Origin: Amycolatopsis oliviviridis
GTDB taxonomy: Bacteria > Actinomycetota > Actinomycetes > Mycobacteriales > Pseudonocardiaceae
NCBI RefSeq assembly: GCF_014654365.1
Contig: NZ_BNAY01000001.1
Coordinates: 1,674,001-1,738,000 of the forward strand
Reading direction: 5' to 3'
DNA: 64,000 nucleotides
Part shown: piece by piece, positions 60,901 through 64,000 of the stretch
How the letters are laid out: each line of letters starts with the position of its first letter
How positions within the stretch are numbered: the stretch's first letter is position 1
Made by a program: the position numbers and the translations under genes
Notes under the pieces: generated by a model
What the model saw: the letters and a program-made list of their open reading frames with translations, nothing else
The model's database searches: none
Told to the model about the DNA's origin: nothing

Positions 60901-63900
60901 GAACACGTGCAACTTCGTGTTCAACTGCCACGCCACGACCTGCACGCTCTTCATCGGCAACAGGTTGCTCACGTGCCACTGAAGCGCGGAAAGCACGGGG
61001 CCCGTGAGGTCGCACGCCACGACGATCACCCGGGAGACCGTGGCCCACGGGATCACCTGGCGGGAAACCGCGTCGAGTCCCGCGACCGCGGGGATGCCTT
61101 TCATGGCTCCGCCCTCGCCCGGCGCCAGAAACTGTCCGTTCGCGTGCCGGCCGAACAGGACGAAGGAGTTCGGCTCGGCGGCCTGGAGCCTGGCCGCGGC
61201 CGTGACGACCGCTCGCACCGCCTCCCGGTTCGCGCGAGGGAGGAACGCCGCGCCGGCGGGGGTTCCCACCCTGCCGGGCAGTTCCAGGGCGACGACGTTC
61301 CCCATCGGGGTCATGAGCACTCGTTCGTTCACCGGCACCTCGGCCCGCAGCGAAGCCACCCGGCTCGGCGTCAGCAACGCGTCCGAAGCCGCTACGACCC
61401 ACGCGGGCGTATAACCCTCCGCTAACCGGTCCAGCGCCCACTGATCGACCACCGCGCGCAACTGCAGTGACTCCAGCAGGCCGTCCACACGCGGCATGAG
61501 GTCGATCTCCGGGTACCACTGCGCCAAACTTTCGAGTTTCGCTCTCGGTGACATCCGTCCCGCGGGAGTGTTCGGGTCGAACCGCAGGACGAATTCGACA
61601 CCTCGCTGGTCCAGCACCGCGTCCATGCGCCGGGCGCTTCTGGGCGGAGGGACCAGGTGAGCGGCCTGCGCCAGAGGGCTCCTCGGGGCGACCTCGGTCC
61701 TCAACACCCTCATCCGCTCGCGCCTCACGGCCTTCTGCTCGGCCGTGGCTCGCACACGCCGCCTGGGCGCGGTCTGTGCCTCCCCCGTCGTCGTTCGACG
61801 GACGTCGGCGATGGGTGCCGGCTCCTGCCTGGCCGAGGAAGCGACCGCGGTCAGCCGGGCCACGGCCGCGCGAATCCGCGCGTCACCGGCCGTCGGCATC
61901 GTCTCCCTCACCTTCGCCGAAAGCTGCTCGGCGGTCAGGCCCGGTTCCTCGGCGCGGAGCGCGCTCACCGCGGCTTCCACCGGCAGCGAGGCGGCGACTT
62001 CGCGCATCGCCGCGCGGACGTCCGTGGTCAGCTGCACCAGCTTCGTCCGTGCGCCGGCCTTGCGCTCCAGCCGCAGCTCCTTGCCGATCGCCAGATCGGT
62101 GCGTGCGGGATCGGCCCGCAGAGCCCGGACGACGTGCGGGACGACCTTCTCGATGTCCACGGCACGGGTTCCCCGCTCCGCCAGGATTTCGGCCAACCGG
62201 GCGTGCACGTCCTCGACGGACATCGACTCCAGAGTCACTGTCCTCGACTCGCGAATCCTGGCGAAGGACTCGACGATCTTGCCGCGGCCGGCTACGTAGT
62301 TGAAGGCGGCGAGGGTGTCGACGGTCTTGGCGATGGACGGAACCTGTCCCTCGCCGTACAGCTCGCCGAGCAACCGATCCAGGTCAGCGGACGAAATCCG
62401 TTGCGGCCGACGCTGCGACCATGCCGGGTGCACCGTCTTCAGCGAGGCGAGAACCCGGTCGTGCGAAACGCGAACTCCACGGCTGCGGAGTTCGTCGGCG
62501 ATGGTCAGAAACGACAGCGCCCCGGACGTCGCGACGACGTTCTCGACGAGCCGATTCACTTCGCCGTCGTCGACCGGCCGGAGCAGATCGTCCAGGGCGA
62601 CACCGGTCACCCGGACCACCGAGGAATGGAGCCGTTTCGCGTCCACTGCCTCGCGCGCCAGGAGGTCGTCGAGGATCGGCCTGATCTCCGCCGCGTCCGT
62701 GCGATCACCGAGGCTTTCCCGCACCATGGAATCCAGAGCGAGGTCGGGGTCGGGCCGGGAAACCGCAGGCTCGGACGGCCGTCCACCGGCCGCCTTCCAG
62801 GCCCGGTCGAAATGCCGCTCGATGAGCCGCGGAACCCTTTCCTTGGCCGCGGCGAAGCCCTCGTCCCAGGGCATGGCGGGGTTGTCCGCGACCAGTTCTC
62901 GCGTGAAATCGCGGACGGCTTCGGTGTACCCGCGCGGCACCGGCCGCGTTCCCGTCAACCGGCGAAACACTTCCGTGATACGCCTGGTACCGGGGCGGCC
63001 GCCGGTTTCAGGATTCGTGAGCCGCTGTTTGACCTCCGTCAGGGTCGCCTTCTCGCCGTTCCTCGGGGTGGCGAGGATCTGCCGGATGGCATGCTCCAGT
63101 TGCGCGTCGGTATAGGTCAACCGCCTGCCCGCGTTGCCACGGACCTGCGTGGACGTTTCCGTATCGGGGTCGAGCCTGACCGCCGGAGCGTCGCCACCGA
63201 TGTCGTCGCCGACGGTGATCCTGCCGTCCCGATGGACGTTGAGCCGGTCACCGAGGTGGTAGGGAATCAGCTCGACATGCCGGGCCTGCGGTGTGCCCGC
63301 GAGATGGGCCCGGAGCTCACCTATCTGCGGATCGGTGAGGTAGCAGGCGACCACGACCGCGCGCTGGATCGCGGCGGACCACGGCCGCAGCTGCGCCGAC
63401 AACGCCGTGAAAGCACTTACCGCGTCCAGCGTCGAGGTCCCGCCGCCCACGCGAGGTACCGCGAAGAACCCTTCACGGTGCTTGCCGAACACCGCGAACG
63501 TGCCCGGCTCGTTTTGCAAGCGCATCGCCGCCGCGTGCACCGCGCGCACCGCAGTGCTGTCCTCGTGCGGTACGAACGCCATCCCGATCGACGCGCCACG
63601 ACGACCGTGCAGCTCCAGGCCGACCACGCGACCCGCAGCCGTGTCCAGCACCCTCGTCATCGCCGGTGTTCCCCATAACGCGTCCGCGCGCTCCGCCGAG
63701 ATCAATCCACCGGACTTCTCCGCTACCCACGGCGCGTCACGCCCCTCCGCCAACCGCGCCAATCCCCACCGGTCGGCCAACTCCCACACCGGAGCCGACG
63801 CCCGCACACCTCCTTCCGTGCGCTCGAGAACGATCCCCTGGTCCCAGGTCTTCAACGCCTCCAGCATCGCCGCCAGCGACGGCTGAAGGGCGTTGGCCTC

Positions 63901-64000
63901 CGGATCGAACTCCAGCACGTGCGTCACGACACTTTCGTCCAAAGCGTCACGCATACCCGACACCGTCCCCGGCGCCGGAGCGACATCCACCACCTCACCG
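54922..64000 (-). CDS. Giant repeat protein 3 with His/Cys modules and C-terminal SET-like domain, 5' partial
   Basis: The frame is open for more than 3020 codons to the window edge. The first GTG, at 63993, lies inside a repeat unit, so the true start is outside. Numbering from it, three units each begin with a V-L-x-F-D-P segment and hold a His/Cys module: H172/C217, H950/C994 and H1612/C1656. After each come helical HTH-like regions with P-x-T-G-x-x-P-G-T and G-T-x-P-V-P-x-G motifs. A fourth region (about 2480-2720) keeps only the leading parts. The C-terminus (about 2850-3010) resembles a SET methyltransferase: GQLGLNLA, GEIIAIYLGGYLG (from G2879), SSAFINAA (N2944), and LLTDYGDMYEF with D3006-Y3007. 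The NHSC Cys and His are missing, so it is divergent. It converges on the remnant at 54841. An N-terminal export domain may lie beyond 64000. Confidence 0.8.
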   Translation of the reverse strand, partial: GEVVDVAPAPGTVSGMRDALDESVVTHVLEFDPEANALQPSLAAMLEALKTWDQGIVLERTEGGVRASAPVWELADRWGLARLAEGRDAPWVAEKSGGLISAERADALWGTPAMTRVLDTAAGRVVGLELHGRRGASIGMAFVPHEDSTAVRAVHAAAMRLQNEPGTFAVFGKHREGFFAVPRVGGGTSTLDAVSAFTALSAQLRPWSAAIQRAVVVACYLTDPQIGELRAHLAGTPQARHVELIPYHLGDRLNVHRDGRITVGDDIGGDAPAVRLDPDTETSTQVRGNAGRRLTYTDAQLEHAIRQILATPRNGEKATLTEVKQRLTNPETGGRPGTRRITEVFRRLTGTRPVPRGYTEAVRDFTRELVADNPAMPWDEGFAAAKERVPRLIERHFDRAWKAAGGRPSEPAVSRPDPDLALDSMVRESLGDRTDAAEIRPILDDLLAREAVDAKRLHSSVVRVTGVALDDLLRPVDDGEVNRLVENVVATSGALSFLTIADELRSRGVRVSHDRVLASLKTVHPAWSQRRPQRISSADLDRLLGELYGEGQVPSIAKTVDTLAAFNYVAGRGKIVESFARIRESRTVTLESMSVEDVHARLAEILAERGTRAVDIEKVVPHVVRALRADPARTDLAIGKELRLERKAGARTKLVQLTTDVRAAMREVAASLPVEAAVSALRAEEPGLTAEQLSAKVRETMPTAGDARIRAAVARLTAVASSARQEPAPIADVRRTTTGEAQTAPRRRVRATAEQKAVRRERMRVLRTEVAPRSPLAQAAHLVPPPRSARRMDAVLDQRGVEFVLRFDPNTPAGRMSPRAKLESLAQWYPEIDLMPRVDGLLESLQLRAVVDQWALDRLAEGYTPAWVVAASDALLTPSRVASLRAEVPVNERVLMTPMGNVVALELPGRVGTPAGAAFLPRANREAVRAVVTAAARLQAAEPNSFVLFGRHANGQFLAPGEGGAMKGIPAVAGLDAVSRQVIPWATVSRVIVVACDLTGPVLSALQWHVSNLLPMKSVQVVAWQLNTKLHVFDDGDIVGGLIPPGRVPAVSFHPDGAPSGAVPPRRPKFTLDQTTDAMRAVIADLEKDGSSTTQATAKRHAKDRLKDPVTGRGPGNDLLQRAWHEARGTQPAPHVAGEVLRKIVDENPGIGRDTAKDLLTEQISGRKDLFEVGDKRFAALWREAGSVDRVRRGDDIDLDSVVRDSFTDRPDATVKEVVDRLLSENVADERSLLASVGRVVPVGGRPGDPFGETRATEQEPQFGELRVRASAMLAVNPALTNNQFVSALREQNILIRKQLAGEALTAAKLAAGFPVRGRVDARLDDAVIELLITRPSTTHTEIRRVLREMDPPIRVGPEAARASLARAREKLAELSPTVKAVLDEQPDLAGPALVARVREIQPDAETGLVEATAAMVHDPQIVPARASAAGATNKRSAEEAGLGVRAPKRAATIPSVPVDPETIDFVLKFDPEHNRTQGTLREMLAAVSVWRPQLSVPDPVERRAVSPEMRELVDRWALARLDSARGQSWVVEKSGGLLSAERVASLADSRTTERALPTSAGEITVVALPDNGGGLAGAAFLRSADAAAVRGVRAAAARLRETDPDAFVLFGEHRDGRFRAPRDGEGFADLAVSEAFDAIAGSLVPWSSAKQVIVVACDLTDPVVTRLQQRADVLSGGSLKVSAYHLHDKVNVFEDGTLAAGTGPWSSPPVWSLHPDATSPRPEGTGTRLGRRPGMTDDELENRVREVVRRLEEMNPGKKVSRTQLQEHIKDPDTGKAPGTDRLRRALHAVRGTQPVPRGEVTTEIRFAEIWTTHDRDTEVVADNPQETDAPRQAKPKYYESTQHRIDDAELDSHLREEFGADSQPTIADAARSLREKEFSVGDYRIQSSLKRIWTENRLPIEYKIERQTQRILEMLRKEPWLVRRRIIEILRAEKETFRNETLNRMIKTAREELARGAESLSVGAVVHGLLDGHPGVTPAQLRAAMALLKPAATREEIDAAAAERPSSSADEVTASGLSDELPVRLGKRPAQEPVAGRTKRAATVTERPEIAGMGDTAHSRAPGEGTTDPPGYVPTEAWRAALAEKAEAAGRDNPLVYADTVRSLNERFSREGYADIGKNRARALWQEVVGEQSAARASVDEQVDSIVRAAIAENAGSSVGEIVELLSARNVADRNTLFASISRVAQTSQREMPSRLPARRGEVGGLRSIDREELSGVVESALAKNPNLSMLGVAAAVTDAGMYAPRGWIDDAVRAVDPERMTKSGGRIADENLPRLVSELIAREHTFDEVVQKVRADGYIVIRQTVHALYRQARRDAGMAPLSRIDDQELEHRVTELVNEGARLTATDVQRRLEAEGISIGWHRVQPVHLRVSVAAEVRVQLGQDPGLSHAALVAAVKQTLPKADDAQLAAAVASSMNEVREPGTASRAELFTPRWESPEPAPGLTPEAEAGYERAVDTLLSYDPDVRGKQPTLKAMLEAVSRSVPALAPEQRDGVLVSPRVKEVVDRWVLARLAEGRAPAWVAEKSGRLISWNELAVDGDGLILPRLREMVERWGMTSLAEGRSPRWVEETSGGLLPAERAVERAVRSFDPENDQSLPSLRALLESRSSWFSDFDLTLDDQGVVVSPRIRAVVDQWGLARLAEDRVPALVAAKSGGLLTAPRLASVYNTTTESGTREATAGGTTVWQDQANSRTTWPISSGSAPDFILSAASRTGLYPIERMDDLVYWRDPADPLYRVAGFLADAEGRVHPEVRSRADEIEVKIIGGGKSHLMKIARNRADPRLPVTAVRDLERIWPRIENTVAEEVRRVVELGYVPPREGGPEVLLRPQPGRKVYVGRVKPLHTAPHEQVLVGQLGLNLADPPGAVPAAAQPSLLNGEIIAIYLGGYLGRVAEMRTEAEAAVEADWERRYPAYPAYLMQTGDRQRGDLVSAEAAANSSAFINAATTSDGRTDSSRVNVSMLATKIVLPDKDRPRRTIVMTANVFVALENAFDPETNPFGVLLTDYGDMYEFSDPEVKTEEP

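Noticed and set aside
63991..63993. GTG at 63993 as the start of giant protein 3
   Set aside because: It lies within a repeat unit and the frame stays open to the window edge, so it is only the last possible start codon before the edge.
1..64000. tRNA, rRNA, CRISPR array, integrase or attachment site
   Set aside because: I looked for tRNA-like cloverleaf ends, regularly spaced repeats and recombinase genes and found none that I could support.

Overview
The window is high-GC actinobacterial DNA. GTG and TTG starts, stop/start overlaps (ATGA, GTGA, TTGA), an SsgA-like protein, SARP, IclR, ROK and ECF sigma regulators, and an ESX-type (type VII) secretion locus all fit. The style is that of the Pseudonocardiaceae, most like Amycolatopsis; this taxon is inferred from gene content, not from a marker gene.

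Layout. 1-4468 (minus): a five-gene terpenoid-type operon (nucleobase/nucleoside deaminase, PLP aminotransferase, polyprenyl diphosphate synthase, UbiA-type prenyltransferase or cyclase, and a QW-repeat cyclase-like protein cut by the window edge). 4880-8555 (plus): a flavin-based membrane electron-transfer set (ferric-reductase-like protein, exported FMN-binding protein, ApbE) followed by a MetX-like acyltransferase. 8698-15360 (plus): giant effector-like protein 1. 15540-16657 (minus): a Cys/His micro-protein and an IclR regulator. 16951-24527 (plus): P450, class I terpene synthase, polyprenyl diphosphate synthase, a 37-residue ORF and the type VII ATPase EccC in one apparent transcription unit. 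25252-38740: mixed genes, including an SsgA-like protein, LuxR, ROK, LysR, ECF sigma and SARP regulators, a CAP protein, an amino-acid permease, and a WXG/lytic-transglycosylase pair that looks like type VII cargo. 38955-48931 (minus): the main type VII operon, read eccD-eccB-esxB-like-esxA-like-helper/PPE-like proteins-YbaB-WXG100-T7SS-associated protein. 49347-64000: giant protein 2 (plus), a truncated remnant of a third family member, and a converging giant protein 3 (minus) that runs off the window.

The most interesting content is the set of giant proteins. Proteins 1 and 2 start with the same WXG-like, membrane-seeking domain typical of actinobacterial type VII effectors and share one module order: His/Cys module, two pairs of helical HTH-like modules, second His/Cys module. 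Protein 1 then carries a glutamine-synthetase-fold amidoligase domain. Protein 2 stops after its second His/Cys module, where the Cys is replaced by Gly. Protein 3 carries three more His/Cys modules and ends in a divergent SET-methyltransferase-like domain. The His and Cys are 44-48 residues apart, close to the spacing of the caspase-clan (clan CD) dyad. I propose, as inference only, a family of type VII-exported proteins with built-in caspase-like processing modules and exchangeable C-terminal enzymes that modify proteins by amide ligation or lysine methylation.

Intergenic regions are rich in short palindromes of a few recurring sequence classes, most often behind or between genes, where they could act as bidirectional terminators or be REP-like elements.
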